This document shows positions 33,178 to 47,439 of a DNA stretch of 64,000 nucleotides, one piece after another. The first letter of the stretch is position 1; each line of letters begins with the position of its first letter. The notes under the pieces were generated by a model. It was given only the letters and a program-made list of their open reading frames with translations. It searched no databases and was not told the origin of the DNA. The translations under genes were made by a program, and so were the position numbers. The stretch spans positions 1 through 64,000 of the forward strand of contig JAHLKC010000053.1 of NCBI GenBank assembly GCA_025449115.1. The letters are read 5' to 3'. This stretch comes from Chytridium lagenaria (Eukaryota; Chytridiomycota; Chytridiomycetes; Chytridiales; Chytridiaceae).

Positions 33178-34359
33178 GGATGACTAAAAAGGAGCCTCGT
33201 CCTCCACGGATTCGAACTCCTGCCGACAACTTTGTCATTGCCTTTCTCGTTTCTGCAGCCATCTACTGGTCTGCAACGGCATACCTCTCAAATCATTACA
33301 ACATCTTGCAAGAATGGGGCGTCACCCCAGAATCCTCTGTCTTTTCGCTCAAGAAGAATTTCAAAGAATACATGATGAAACGCTTCACTGGATGGACAGA
33401 ACTCGGTGATCGCTCGTCAATGACCGACCCAGCCTTGATAGCACAGGCAGATTCATTGGAAAAATGGTTTGCCTCATTGAAATCGCAAGAGTCTCGAAGA
33501 CTGTACGTCTTTTACGGTCATCAAGTCTTTACAAGCTGCACATGGGCATCCGAACCCTGGGATCTCGTCTACTGTCTGGTTCCCAGCATCATCTTGAATT
33601 ACGCGGTCATGGCCATCGTTCTCGGCGTCGGCACCATCTCGGAATCAAAGCGTCCTTGGCGTTTATATGGAACCATCGCATTGACCCTCTGTGTCTTTGC
33701 AGAAATCTATTTTTTCAGCACATATGAAGAGGAGATGAACTTGCCTGATGGTCTTTACAACTTTGGGGAATCGTCCAATATGTACAGAAGGATTGCCTTT
33801 GCTGTTCTCTGGTGTCGTCATTGCCGTGTTTGACGGCAGCGGGGAGAAGGAGAATGAAAAATTGAACCGTATCCTTGATATTCAACGAGGTTTTATAATC
33901 GGCTTGCTGGTACGCGTTTGGCGAAAGCGAGCATCTTTGGAGATAGTCAGCTTCGCGCAAAGTACAATGAGCATCATAAGCAGGAAGAAGCACATATTGA
34001 GCCATGCATCGTAGTACAGAGTATGCGGTAAGGCTTTATTTCTCTCTCTTGGTTATATTCCCTCTTTGCTATATTTTTCTTCTTTCTTCTGTTTAATCCT
34101 CTTAACTTACACCCTATCTTGTTTCTTTTAATTTCCCTTGTAGTCTTTACGTCGCGACACTCTTCGAAAATTAAATGTGGGGCAATGGTGGCAAGAAGCA
34201 AGCAGCATGTCAAGTAACATTATTGCAGCAGCACGGCTTGAAGGGATTCTTCAAGGTGTGGACCTTCCTGCACAGGAAGCCTCTATGTGGGAAGATATTG
34301 ACGAGGAGCCTATCGTGCAAGCCGCCCCAAAGCCAAGAGGAGCCAAGAAGAATGAGTAA
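33178..34359 (+). CDS. Unrecognised multi-pass membrane protein
   Basis: The likely start is ATG 33,178 (MTKKEPRPPRIRTPADNFVI), since an in-frame stop lies upstream. The reading frame upstream of this ATG is open from 33,123 and could be an earlier exon. Hydrophobic segments: FVIAFLVSAAIYWSATAYL near the N-terminus, then LVYCLVPSIILNYAVMAIVL, LYGTIALTLCVFAEIYFF, and possibly a fourth after NMYRRIAFA. A soluble loop of about 100 residues (QEWGVTPESSVFSLKKNFKE, then a charged helix) lies between the first and second. The last exon gives LRKLNVGQWWQEASSMSSNI, VDLPAQEASMWEDIDEEPIV and a basic end, TAG-free to TAA 34,357-34,359. The frame changes near 33,810. I do not recognise the family. Confidence 0.65.
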
Positions 34360-34592
34360 ATAGATTCGAGATTTTTTTTGGGGGGGTTTGCAGGCAGGGA
34401 AGTGAATGATGGATGGAGTTTTTTTTCGTAATATATGTGGCCTCCTTACCCTTTACAGCATTGGTATTTAAGGCCATGGTTTTTGAATATGTTTTAGGTG
34501 CTTTTCCACCAATAAAGAAAACCATGGTGGTGTGTCAACAAGAATAAGTATATAAGTAACCAAAAGTAAACCGGAATATTTATAAATATGTA

Positions 34593-35785
<1,193 letters not shown>

Positions 35786-35856
35786 CTTCTACAGCCTTTT
35801 TTTTTTTTTTTTTTTTTAGTTGGTTGTTGACTGACAATTCACTAACAAATCGCAGC
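35786..35856. promoter_or_regulatory. Divergent TRM8/DBP7 promoter with T-tract
   Basis: The 71 bp between the two start codons contain an uninterrupted run of about 21 T (about 35,798-35,818). This is a likely shared nucleosome-depleted promoter for two RNA-processing genes. Function is inferred from position. Confidence 0.45.
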
Positions 35857-38471
35857 ATGGACGACGGCATTCAACTCAACTTTGCTTCTGTCGACACCAG
35901 CGATGCCGTGAGAGCACCCAGGGAAAAGCCAGACAACCAAAAAGGCAGTTGGAAAAAACGTCGGATCGTATCAAAACTAGATACCCATCGGACAAAAAAA
36001 GCCGTCACAATAATCAAAACCTCTTCCCAAGGTGTTTCAAGGACTCCCAACGCTCTCAGAACCGCAAAGACAACCAATGCATCCTCTAAAATCACCAAAA
36101 AGCCGTCTGGGCCAAGGCCTCCACGAGGACCTGACGGTAAATCATTAAACCGGACAGAAGAACGAAACGGTCCAAAGGGCACTTCCTTTGTCTCATCCAT
36201 CTATTCAGCAAACCCCGAGATTCCAACTGGAATAGCCGGTCCCTCTGTCGACTTTTTAGAAAAAACCGCTCCACGTGCACCCGTTAAAGTCACTGACCCT
36301 TCCACTTTTGAAGGTCTCGGTCTTTTACCCATCCTCCGATCACATCTTGACGGGAAAATGGGCATCAAACAACCTACCCCGATTCAAAGTATCGCCCTTA
36401 AACACCTTTTAAGCCACGACTCGAGAGATGCTTTGGTTCAAGCTCAAACCGGTAGTGGGAAAACCCTCGCATTTCTTCTCCCCATTGTCCAACGATTGAT
36501 ACAAGCTGAACGCGATGCGCCAAAAGACGTTACGTTGAATCGATCGCTTGGAACGCTGGCGTTGGTGTTGTCTCCTACACGAGAGCTGGCGAAACAGACA
36601 TACGGTGTGCTTGAGAGTTTGTTGCGATATAATACGAGTGTTCAAGGAGATGCTGGTGAAGGAGAGGATGGTAAAGTGGATGAGGAAGCGTCAAAGACGG
36701 ACGCGGACCGTGCGTTTAAACATTGGATTGTGCCTGGAATTATTATTGGTGGGGAGAATCCAAAGTCGGAAAAGTCGAGGTTGAGAAAGGGATGTAATAT
36801 TTTGGTGTCAACGCCTGGAAGACTTTTGGATCATTTGAATTCCACAAAAGCGTTTGAGGTTGGAAATCTCCGTTGGATCATCTTGGATGAAGGGTATACA
36901 TATTTTTGTTTTAAAAGAAAACACTGACGCGCCTTTAAAGTGACTTGTTCCTTGAATACGGATTCGAGCAAAATCTTCGTGAAATCCTTAAAGTGATTGA
37001 CGAGCGCCATAGAGTCTTCATGGAGCAAGGCAAAAGACCGTCCGTCCCTTCATGGCCCAACACCAAGCAACTCGTCCTTGTCTCAGCAACGCTTCGTGAT
37101 AATGTCAAGAAACTCGCCGAAACCAGTCTAGACAACCCTCTATACCTCTCAGCAGCTGAAGCGTCCAATAACAAGCCTGCAAAGGCATTAAAGGACCAAC
37201 CCGCCAACAACGATAAACTCTATTCCGTCCCTACGCAACTGAGGCAGTTGTTCGTCACCGTGCCTTCAAAGATGCGGCTGGTCGCTTTGACGTCAACGTT
37301 ACTTCAACTTCAGCAGAGTTCAAGAACAGAGTTCAAGGCGATTCTTTTCCTTAACACTTGCGATGCAGTCGACTTTAACTTTCACCTCTTGACCCGTGTG
37401 CGTCAAAACCCCGAAGAGAAACTCCCCTCAGCCAAACCCGTGGAAAAGAAGACCCCGTGGCCGACACCAAGGACGCTACAAAAGATCGCAAAGAGGGCGG
37501 GAAAGACCGGAAAGATAATGTGAAGGATTACAAGGACAAGAAAAACAGTAAAAACGAAAAGGATCCGTCTCTTCCTAGTTATGATGGCAAAGAAGCCACC
37601 TCCAACTTATTCCCAACCACCTTCCTCTTCAAGCTCCACGGTAACCTCCCGCAACCCGTACGTGAATCAGCGTTCCGTGGTTTCTCAGCTTCAAAACGAT
37701 CCATCCTTATCTGCACTGACGTGGCAGCGCGTGGTCTTGACATGTCCAATGTCACGGATGTGATTCAATTTGATCCACCCACCGATGTGCGGGATTATGT
37801 TCATCGGATTGGTCGCACGGCGCGAATCGGGAAGGCGGGACAGGCCATGTCGTTCTTTTTGCGAGTGAATTGGAGTATTTGGATTTGTTAAAGGAACAGG
37901 GGTTGGCGTTGAAAGAGGTGCAGGTGAATGCGCTTATGAACGCGATCTTGAAAGTGGATATGTTGAATGATAGGCCTGGAGGGAAGCCAAGGAAGACGGA
38001 AAGGTCGCTAGAGGATAGAGCTATGGATCTTCAAATGCTGTTTGAGAGATATATTTTGGCGGATGAATCCGTAAGTACAATCCATGGTGGTTTCTTCGTC
38101 ACCTTAACATCTCCCCCTCTTCCACTTACACATCACTTGCCCTGTATCCTCACGCAATTTTTCAGGCTTTAAAACTCGCACGAAACGCCTTCCAATCCTA
38201 CATTAGAGCCTACGCTACCCACAACTCTGCCCAAAAGGCCATCTTCCACGTCAAGAAGCTTCATCTCGGACACGTTGCCAAATCCTTTGGACTCCGCGAA
38301 ATCCCGTCCCTCACCAACACCTCCAAGAATATGATGCAAAAGGCTAAAACTCAAGGTCTGCAAGGTCGTGCTCAATCTGAGGGGATGCCGAGTCTTAAAA
38401 GGAAGGCTTACAGGATTTCTACGAGAGCAGAGTTTGGAGATGGGTTGCCGACGAAAAAGAATAGAAAATAA
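35857..38471 (+). CDS. DBP7: ATP-dependent RNA helicase DBP7 (60S ribosome assembly)
   Basis: Nucleolar DEAD-box protein. A basic N-terminal extension (to about residue 110) is followed by [16 protein letters not shown], characteristic of Dbp7. Motifs in order: Q motif [20 protein letters not shown]; Ia, [25 protein letters not shown]; Ib, [17 protein letters not shown] (formed across the 36,895-36,940 intron); [49 protein letters not shown]. The final exon ends [12 protein letters not shown]. Frame breaks of one base lie near 37,452 (before [13 protein letters not shown]) and near 37,861 (SFFL | [14 protein letters not shown]), both at homopolymers. The linker between motifs III and V is Lys/Asp-rich and longer than usual. 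Confidence 0.92.
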
Positions 38472-38506
38472 AATACCGCGTTTTCTTTGCGACAATTTTT
38501 TGAAAA

Positions 38507-40250
38507 ATGTTGCAATGGATTGATGTAGACAATCTTGGACACTTGCGAAAACTAAGGCCAGAAGTGACGAGACGGGTGCAGAAGAAGGCGACGGTGAAGA
38601 ATGGGACGTATGATGGGAAACAAATTCAAAAGCGACCTCGGAGTGATGAGAGCATTCGAATAGAATACTTGGCAAAGAGATGCGTAGAGTCGGAAGAAGA
38701 CAATCACCGACTTGCACAGCTTGTAGAAGAGGCTCTGGTTGAAAGAGAAGACCTTGAGAAGCGTTTAAACGAATTTCAAAATGAAAATAAAGGTATTAAT
38801 GGATGAATCCTTTCAGAATATTGATTATTATAAGAATTGAACGAAAAACTGAGGTCTATGGAGAGAATGAGACTGGCTACTCTGGAAGCCATACAGAAGC
38901 GAAAAGAAGAGGAAATTGGTTGCCCGTCTCCAGGAGGTTAGTATTTATTATGCATACGGAGTCGATTGTTCTTAAAACCTACCATTAGCTGAAGAAAAAG
39001 GACACTTTGGGTGAACCCCGCAAGGCCGACCTTGAAAGCACCATTCAACACTTTTTAAAAGTCTCCAAAACCCACATTTTAAAACCCAAGACCCCAGAAC
39101 CCTTCAAAGTTCCGTCTCCAACCTTAAAAAGTGAACCCATAGCAAAGCCCTTCAAAGCCCCCTCTTCAACCCCAAATTGGCCAGAACTTTTCAAACCACC
39201 TTCCCCAACCTTCAAAAGACTACCCACCCCAAAATCCATCACTCCAACTTGCGACAAAGCTTCAAGCCCCATCCATCACCCGTCTCCAAAGCAACCTTCC
39301 CCCTCAAAACCTCCTTCTACTTTAGACGACATTGACATTTCTGGCGCATCTCCTGAAGCTCTCATGGGTTCATCCCCACCTCGCAGTAAAATCTTCTCGA
39401 TCCCGCTTTCACCCATCCAAGACTCGGAAGACGAGGAAGTACGTCCAAACGTCTCATCCTCGTATTTCACAGACACGTCTGTACCTTCACCGCAACGACG
39501 AAGCGGACGATCGACATACCACATGGACGGCGGGTCGGAACGGTCAGAGCAGCGGTCACGTAGAGTCATGGAAGCCGCGTCAGAATGGTCTGAACAGCCG
39601 TCACGTAAAAACATTGACCGCGCGTCAGAATGGTCTGAACAGCCGTCACGTAAAAACATTGACGGCGCGTCAGAATGGTCAGAGCAGCTGTCTTGTACAA
39701 AGATTGTCGGCGCATCGGAATGGTCGGAACCTCCACGTCCACGTCATCAATACGCTGCATCTGACGCTCAATGTTCACGTAATATTGATGGCACGTCCGA
39801 GTGGTCTCAACTCCAACATGATCGTCCGTCAAGAACTTTGGACCTGGCGTTAGAACGATCCAAATCGCGTCATTCAAGCACCAGAGCTTCACACAAAGAC
39901 TTTGTTACGAAATCACGTATCCCACACTGCGCACACATCTGTCCCCGCCCCCCGCGTCCATCTCGTTCGCACCCATCACAGTATCCGCAGATCCCATCCT
40001 CTTCACAGACGCATTCAGCGATCTTTGGAACCCCTCATCACTTCGATCAACAGGAAGTTTTTTGTTTGAAAATGACACTTCCATGATCTCAACTTTGCCA
40101 GATATTCTTGAAGGTATGGGTGGTGGGGATGAAGGTTTTCTGGCATCATTTAAAGGGAGAGAGGAAATGGTATCGCGCGGGTCGGTTAGTTTCTTCGAAG
40201 ATGGGGACGTGGATCAGCTCATAAGAACAATAAATGCGGTTGGAGAATAG
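38507..40250 (+). CDS. Coiled-coil, Ser/Pro-rich protein with minisatellite (unrecognised)
   Basis: The start at 38,507 (MLQWIDVDNLGHLRKL) is only 36 bp after DBP7. A coiled coil follows (VESEEDNHRLAQLVEEALVE, then ERMRLATLEAIQKRKEEE). After an intron (about 38,936-38,990) comes a long disordered region rich in KTPEPFKVPSPTLK-like Pro/Ser/Lys motifs, several S/T-P sites, an acidic patch (IQDSEDEEVRP) and a 15-residue tandem repeat (ASEWSEQPSRKNIDG). The end reads FLASFKGREEMVSRGSVSFF and stops at 40,250. Frame breaks are needed near 38,918 and 40,060 to keep one protein. The layout resembles cytoskeletal or kinetochore scaffold proteins, but no family is recognised and no function is assigned. 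Confidence 0.55.
39529..39828 (+). repeat. 45-bp coding minisatellite
   Basis: Direct tandem units begin at 39,577, 39,622, 39,667 and 39,712. The first two are almost identical and the outer ones diverged, with a related 48-bp unit before and shortened units after. Each unit encodes a 15-residue ASEWSEQPSRKNID-type motif. Confidence 0.85.
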
Positions 40251-40688
40251 TCTTTTTTTCCTTGCGTCAAGCTTAAAAAAACATTTCTAAAGTAAACTCC
40301 CATTTATGTTCGTTTTCATCATCATGCTAAAACACAGAAAAGTAGATTGCTATCCTTCAACCAAATAGTAATGAGCGTCTTGGGGCGACGATAAAAGAAA
40401 GGAACAAAAGGACGAAAGAAAAGTCATTTCGCAAAAAAAAAAATAATATATCCATCTTGAAGAGATAAAAAGAACGCAATGTCAAAACAAAAACAAAAAT
40501 TGAGGTTTGGAACAAACATGAAATGACTTAAAACAAAACAAAGGAGACAACAATCACATTGGAGAAAACCGCAAAAAGGGATCAGAGAGGGAAAATAGAG
40601 TTTAGTCTAGGAGGTTAAACACAAAAAAGAGGTAAAGTGGTTTCGGGTTTCTTGAGGTCCCTTGGCAACAGGGTGGTAATCTAGCTAT
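40251..40688. other. Convergent 3' region, no gene seen
   Basis: This is 438 bp of A-rich sequence between the coiled-coil gene and the myosin V stop, with short A-runs (about 40,434-40,443). It is presumably 3' UTRs and terminators of both genes. No other feature is recognised. Confidence 0.5.
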
Positions 40689-43600
40689 TTAGCTAGCCGT
40701 GACAATGGCGGAGATGTGAGGAAGAGAGATCCACGCAGGGATAAACTTTTCAATCTCAACAGCCCTTGTCATAGGCTTGGTAAAGTCGGGGCTTTGCTCG
40801 AGGTCGAGGAGAAGCACGTCGGACTTTTCATTGAGAACGGCTCTTGAGGCAACAATTTTGAGAAGTTCCGGAGAAAGCTGTAGAAATAAAAGAGATAAGA
40901 ATCAAGTGGGGACCGGCGTGTCGACGACAAACAACATTGAAGCACTTACAGGTGAGTCGAAGTCAGCGGCATAGTACAGGGAGAGTAGCTTCTTGATTTG
41001 AGTGGGGTTGAGGAGGAAGCAGCTATTACAAAAGTGAGACGAAGTTAGATTATGCACGTGCTTAGTTCAAATCATAGCTTAAAATACATACACATCAAAG
41101 ATAGTCTCAATGTCCTGGGGCGAGGTCTTGTTTAACGTCAACAACTTGGCAGCCTGCAAGAGCTGCTGGAGGTGAAGCGTAGCTAAAATAGATAATGAGT
41201 CAATACAAACTTAACCTAAAACAAAATCTAGAAAAAACAAAAAACACAAACCTTCCGCAATGTAGTGACTGGTACACCACTCCTCAAGCCTCGATACATT
41301 GTACTGAATCTGCACACCCCTCTTCCAGGTACAGAAGTTCTTCCTCATCAAGATATGGTTGAAAGCGCTAACACCAATAACCCTCAACAACTCTGTCAAA
41401 ATCTGACGAGCCATCGATTCCTCCATGTAGTAGCATCGGAGCGTTTGGAGAGCTTGCTCAGGAAGTTGAGAAGCTGCTCAATGGAGAATTGGGAGGAAGC
41501 AGAGGATTTGCCCCACTTGCCCCAAATACCGCCGGATTGTTTGCTAAAGGAAAGGTTAGCATTCATTGAGTACCATCAGAAAACCAAACAAGCCAAAATC
41601 GAAATAACAGACAAAATCTAGACTCACCAAACGTATCCAGGCAACGATTGGTTCTCAATAACAGCCGGCACAATCATTTCGCCAACCTCTTCTTCAACTC
41701 TTTAATCCATCCATGGTAAATCTCAAACAGCAAGTAATCAAGATCACTCTTGACTTTATCAAGCGCCCGTTCAGTCTCCACTCATATCCCCAGCATTGCC
41801 ACGTCTTGCATTCTTCCTGTTCTCCTTGTTCTGCGCCGCCTTAACAACGCAGAGTAACTCAAAGCAGTTGGACAACCAGAACGCCGAAACGTAGTCATCC
41901 TCGAACTTCATGGTTAAGCTTTTGGATAGCTAGAATAAAATAGAGTAAGTATTGTGAGGAGAGGAAAGACGTACCCTTGATCACGTTGGTCATGAGAGTC
42001 AACATTCTAGCACAAGGTCGTGAGTGAGCAATTGGGCCATGACGGTGCCGATGAGGTGAGCCCGGAAGAAAATCTCCTTCCTGGTTGCCACCGTCTGTGT
42101 CTCGGAAGAGGGATCCTGAGGTTGGTGATAAGCGAATCGATGATCTCGTCCTCAAGCGCCTTATCCTCAAGGGTGCGAACCGAACGCTAAAAGAAAAGGA
42201 AAGCGTTTAAAAAAGGAACCGAAAAAGAAAAGTAATAAGCGTTGAAGGATTCTAAAATGATGGCCCAATTATCCTTCCTATATAACCCCTTAACACCCTT
42301 TAAAAGCACAGATCTATCCACGGCGCCAATAGACAATCCGTGCCGGTGGTATATTTGCAATTTCTCCTCTTCTCCAACATCAAACGTGGTTGTAAAAGAA
42401 GAGGAAAAACGACAACCACCGGGTAGTAAAACAAAAGGTAACTCTAAAAAAAGGGAAGATGGAGAGGTATCATAGAAACACTATCCTCCCGAATTAAACC
42501 TCACATCCATCCATCCGTCTATCTACAGGTAACCTGTACATTAATCATCCAAAGGTATACTACACTTTTACGCGAGAGGGAGGGAAATAAAAAGCAGGGA
42601 TATAGAAAAAAAACCCCATTAAGTAAAAAATGCCTCCTCCACTCCGGCAACCCCATACCCTCCATCCCTCCAAACCCCCTCAAAAAGTCTCCATAGAACA
42701 ACAAAAAACAATCCCAAAATCGACGCAAAAACTGAACGATAATCCACCTCATTCTCCACGGTCCGTTCCTCTCCCACACTAACGGCAGTCTCGGAGCTCG
42801 CCATCGAGGTTCTGTGCGAAAGTGTGGATTTACGCGAAGGTCGTCCCATGTCCGAGGGCGACGGAGGGGGAATATCGGTATAGCCGTTACTCATGTACTC
42901 GGCGGGTGCAGCGCTTTGCTGCGCCACAGCCACAGAGGGTCTTGCACTCTCCTGAGCGAAAGCATATCCGCCACTCTCCGCATTGGCGATAAGAGAGTCT
43001 GCAACACGATCACGTGTCCATTTACCAGCAATGAGCTTCTGCATCTGTTCCCTCAGTGAAGCCACCTCCTTCTTGAGCGCAGCGGTGGTAGCTGCATCCT
43101 CAGCCTTAGGAAGGTTCTTTAGGTCCTCACGGAGCTTCTTGTTCTCCTCCTTGCTCTTTGCAAGCTCAGCTTGGAGATTCTCAATCTCAGTGTCCTTCTT
43201 CCCAACAGTGGTTGTGAGCTTCTCATTGTCTTTGGTAAGTTGATCACGAGTGTCTTGAAGCGCCCTCAATTCAGCCTTCATCTCAGAAGACACTTGCGTG
43301 ACTTCAACAGTGGCAGCCTTGGAGTTGGTCTCGACACGCGAAAACTTCTCCTTCCAGTTTGCAACCTGTCCCTCAAGCGTGCTCATCTTCTCCACCATCG
43401 ACCGGATCTCCGCATCACGCGCCTTGACACTCTGCGAAAGCTCAACAACCTTGTTCTCAAGCTTGTAGTTGAGCTCCTTGAGCTTTCCAACACTCTTCGC
43501 CTCCGTCTTGAGCACCTTAAGCTCCTTGATAGCCTTCCTCCTACGAGTGCAAGACTGGAGTAGAATGATCTGACGGGTAGTCTTCTTGTACCATTTCCGG

Positions 43601-46600
43601 GTCATGTGGCCGCGGTACACCTTTTGGATCTTGATGGCGGCATTCTCTTGACGGAGACGGATAAGTTCTCTACGGGCAACGTGCATACGGAAGGTGGATT
43701 GAACAAGGACGACGGCTTTGCGGGTCTTTTGGAATTGCCTCCTCGCGAGCCACATGCGGACTTGGGTTTGGATACGGGTCGCCGCGATACGCTCGCGTTC
43801 AGCCCTATAGAGCTGACGAGCACGGTATCCACGGTAAGCTACAATGGAGGTTAGTTTTTCTGTTAAACCAGACGAATGAACAATAATGACTCACCAGTTT
43901 GAATCTTAATGGCAGCAGCCCTCATCCTCCTATACCTATTCCTGTAAACAATCTTTCTAATGTTCTTTTGAATCAACACCACACAGTCCCTCAACTTTTC
44001 GGACCGCAACTTCTCAAGGAACGCCAATTGTCCAGCCCTGAAGAAGATCTTGGTCAAACCCATCTGATACTTATCCTCAGCCCCAATCGATGCGCTAACA
44101 ATAATCTTGGTCAACGCCCTCGCATCCGTACTCCACTTCTGACTCGGCACCAAAAGGTAGTACCGGTCCGCAAATTCCTGGTATGTCCAACGCGACGGGT
44201 ATCCAGCACACGAGATACGGATCGTCTCAAGAACACCGCAGGCTCGGAGTTGAGCAAGAACCATTTGGGGTTCAAAGGCAAAGGCGACCTTGGTTTGGTT
44301 GGGCTTGATACAACGGATGTAGTGGACTTCGGTAGTGCGAAGTGTGGCCATGAGTTTGACAAGGGAAGCTTTGAAGATGCTGCCGAGGGTGGGTTTCTTG
44401 GCGCTAGCGCCTGCACCACGACCACCGCGAGCCTGAATGTCAAAAAAGAAGTAATGCTCTATTAGAATCGCTAGTTTCACAAAATATCCGCGAACAGAAA
44501 AACAATAGAAACCAAAATGAAATAACATACGTCAGCTTGAGGAGCGACCGCCACAGCCTCCTCTTCAATAGCTACAACCTCCTGCAAGAACGCAAACTCA
44601 GCCGAATTCAACAAGCCAAGCTGCTCGTCCGAAACCGTGTCCTTGTTCTTCTCGATAAACCCATCAATCTCGTAGGTGACATCACACGCGTAATGCTTGA
44701 TTGTAAACGCCTTCTGTCCAAACCTCGGCTTCTCGAAGAATTGTTGCGTAGGAGTTGCGAAGCGTTGGTAAAGCTTTGTGATGAGGGAACCATCGGAACC
44801 AGAGGGGAGACGGGATTCTTCATCAAGGAGATCAAGGATACCGAGTTTGTTTTCAATCATATCGATACAGGGTTGGTTGTCGTTGAAATCAATAAAGGAC
44901 CAGTTGATCTTTTCGTTGATGTATTCTTCTTGTTCGAGCTTAAAGACATGTTGGTTGAATTCTTGTTGGAGCTTCTCGTTGGCGTAGTTCTATTTGATTC
45001 AAAAACGTGAATAGGGCGGAAGGGATAGAGAAAATACACGCGCGGAAGAGGAAAATTGTACATACAATACAGAATTGCTCAAACGAGTTTTTCTTGAAAT
45101 GCTCAAACCCATAGATATCCAACACACCAATGAAAGTCTGATTCGCACCCTGATCTTCCCTCGCAAGATTCTTGTTAATAATCTTGACAAGCCAATCGAA
45201 CAGCATGGAGTAGATGAATTTCGCAACAGAGTCCCTTCCAACCGTCGCCTGGTACTGGTTCAAACTCGTCACAATCTTTTCAGAGCGTGTGATAATTTGC
45301 TTCTTGACAATCCATTTCTTAAACTCATTCTTATTGATGCCTAAAAGCTTAGTGGCGGTGATCAACGCGGGGTCATCGTCGGAAATAAGGGCTTCGTCAC
45401 GGACGGCGGTAATCTTTATGTTACCGATGTGGAGGAGGGCGGCACAGATCTTGAAAATGTCCCTATTAATTTTTTTTGTTATATTAGTGAACAAGCAAAC
45501 ACAGATCAATCGGACTGTGAAGATAATTACCATTGAGTAGAGACGGAAATACCAATGGTTGACAAGGCTTGTTGGGTGACAGCGAACTCGGCGGCGTCGT
45601 CGAATCCAGGAATGGTACCGGTTCCACCTTGGCTAAGATAGTGGTAGTCGTTCCATCTTCCAAGTGCGTACTCCTTCCTCTCCGCAGCGGGCACAGCAGC
45701 ACAAAGTTGATAAAAGATGTGGTAGTTACGTTCTACAATAAAAAGTCAGCAACGATAAAGAGATTAATGCTTTAATGACTTACCAGTGGCGGGCTGGAAA
45801 ATAAGACGGGATCGTTCAAGAAGGTAGGTACGGATCTTGGCACCTGTGATCCTCACGGACTTGTCTGGCCCCGAAGGTTTTGAGAATAAAATCTCAATGT
45901 ACTTTCCGAAACGCGAACTGTTGTCATTACGTGACGTCTTGGAGTTACCAAAGGACTAAACAAGTATGTTAGAACCACCCACTTAAGGATTAAAGAGACA
46001 GAAAGGAATAATCACCTCCATAATAGGGTTAGTGGAGAGCACAGCCTCTTCGATCTCACTGGTACCCCCCGAAGTCGTAACACTGTCGGCCCTGTATGAC
46101 TTTTTCTCCAAATCGTCGACAATGGCAAAGTATCGCATGATGTACTTAGCACTTTGGGTTTTACCAGCTCCGGATTCACCGGAAACGATGATGGACTGGT
46201 TCTTGCCTTCCCTGATCATAGTACGGTATGCATCTTCTGCGACGGCGAACTAGTAAACACAGAAGGTGTAAGAAAAAATTAAACACACGGGAAAATAGAG
46301 GAAGAAAACTGAAGATAATGGTGACGTGAATGCTTCGAATATTATGAAATGACCACATACCAAGTGAGGCTCGAGCTCTCCGCGACGCTTACCAGAATAC
46401 TCTCTGTTGAATAAAAAATTTAATTTCTTAAAATCCGGAGAAATTTAAGGGGTTTGTTCAACACAAGTTTGGGATGGTTGTTCAAACAAATCCATACCCC
46501 CGCGATGGATTTGTGAAAAGAGGAAGGAGGAGTAGCGATCGTACATCATTGCTTGGAAAAGAAAACTCAGAAAAGAACGTACCTCATAATTTCGGGAGAG

Positions 46601-47439
46601 TAAAGGGCAAGCCGTTGGAAAGGGTTCATGGCGATAAGGACAATACCGGAATATGTGTAAATCTGCTCCTGGAGATATCGCAGGCGCACATTGTGAAGGA
46701 CGGCGGGTCTAAAGAAGGATAGAGAGTTTAATCCAATTGTTGAGTTCAATGGGGCTCAAAAATGTAGCGGAGCGCACAAAGTCAAACAATATAAAGATAG
46801 TTAAAACTTACTCGTGGAGATAAGAGAGGTTGGCAAGATCATCGATACCCTCAAGCATAGGTGGGTTCTTGAGGGGGGGGAGGTCGGCAAACTTGCTGGC
46901 AACCAGCTTGGTAAGGGAAGTCTCAAAGACTACATCCTGCAGAAATCAAATGAATTCCAAAGTCAGTTCTCTCCCACGAGCTAGTGTAAAGATGTGATGC
47001 ATGATCGCTCCAGAAACCCATCATGAAGGGTCCAACGAAATGCAGTAAGCTGTTCCAAAAACATTAAGAGTCCGGATTGCGGTCCATACAGCCTTCCTGC
47101 GATCGTCCTTTTCCCTTTAATAATAATCCCTCTCAAAACATTGCCGAGGCAGCACACAAATCCTCGCTAAGAATGTAGAATTATGAATCAAGTCATCATA
47201 CACACCTTGCCGCGCTGATCTAGAGAAAAGACCATCTTGACGGTATCCGCCACCAAAGACTTTTCCTTAAGGGTCGCAATCACCCAGCCCTCCTGTTCGT
47301 CGGCAAACCATGCTTTCGTGCCCTGTGAAGATGGAATGCGATCAGCTTACATACATCATGCTTGTCCACCAGCGCAATGATCACATCTATAGAATACCTT
47401 GGCATACACCTCCAAAGGGTTTTCGGATGCCGTCGCCAT
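40689..47439 (-). CDS. MYO2: Class V myosin heavy chain
   Basis: Actin motor for cargo transport. The start at 47,439 gives [20 protein letters not shown]. Motor motifs: [21 protein letters not shown]-loop [18 protein letters not shown] (about 46,190-46,130), switch I region [13 protein letters not shown], switch [18 protein letters not shown] with [14 protein letters not shown], and YIRCIKPNQ with [16 protein letters not shown]. The neck has several IQ motifs ([42 protein letters not shown]), then a coiled-coil rod (43,500-43,000) and a Ser-rich linker. The globular DIL tail (42,230-40,690) reads [31 protein letters not shown] and [20 protein letters not shown]. It ends IVTAS with TAA at 40,689. 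Frame breaks near 42,115 and 41,440 lie in the tail. At least 15 short introns. Confidence 0.95.

Noticed and set aside
33195..33215. Possible tRNA B box (GAGTTCGAATCC-like on the minus strand)
   Set aside because: There is no A box, anticodon stem or acceptor stem at the right distance, and the stretch is coding on the plus strand.
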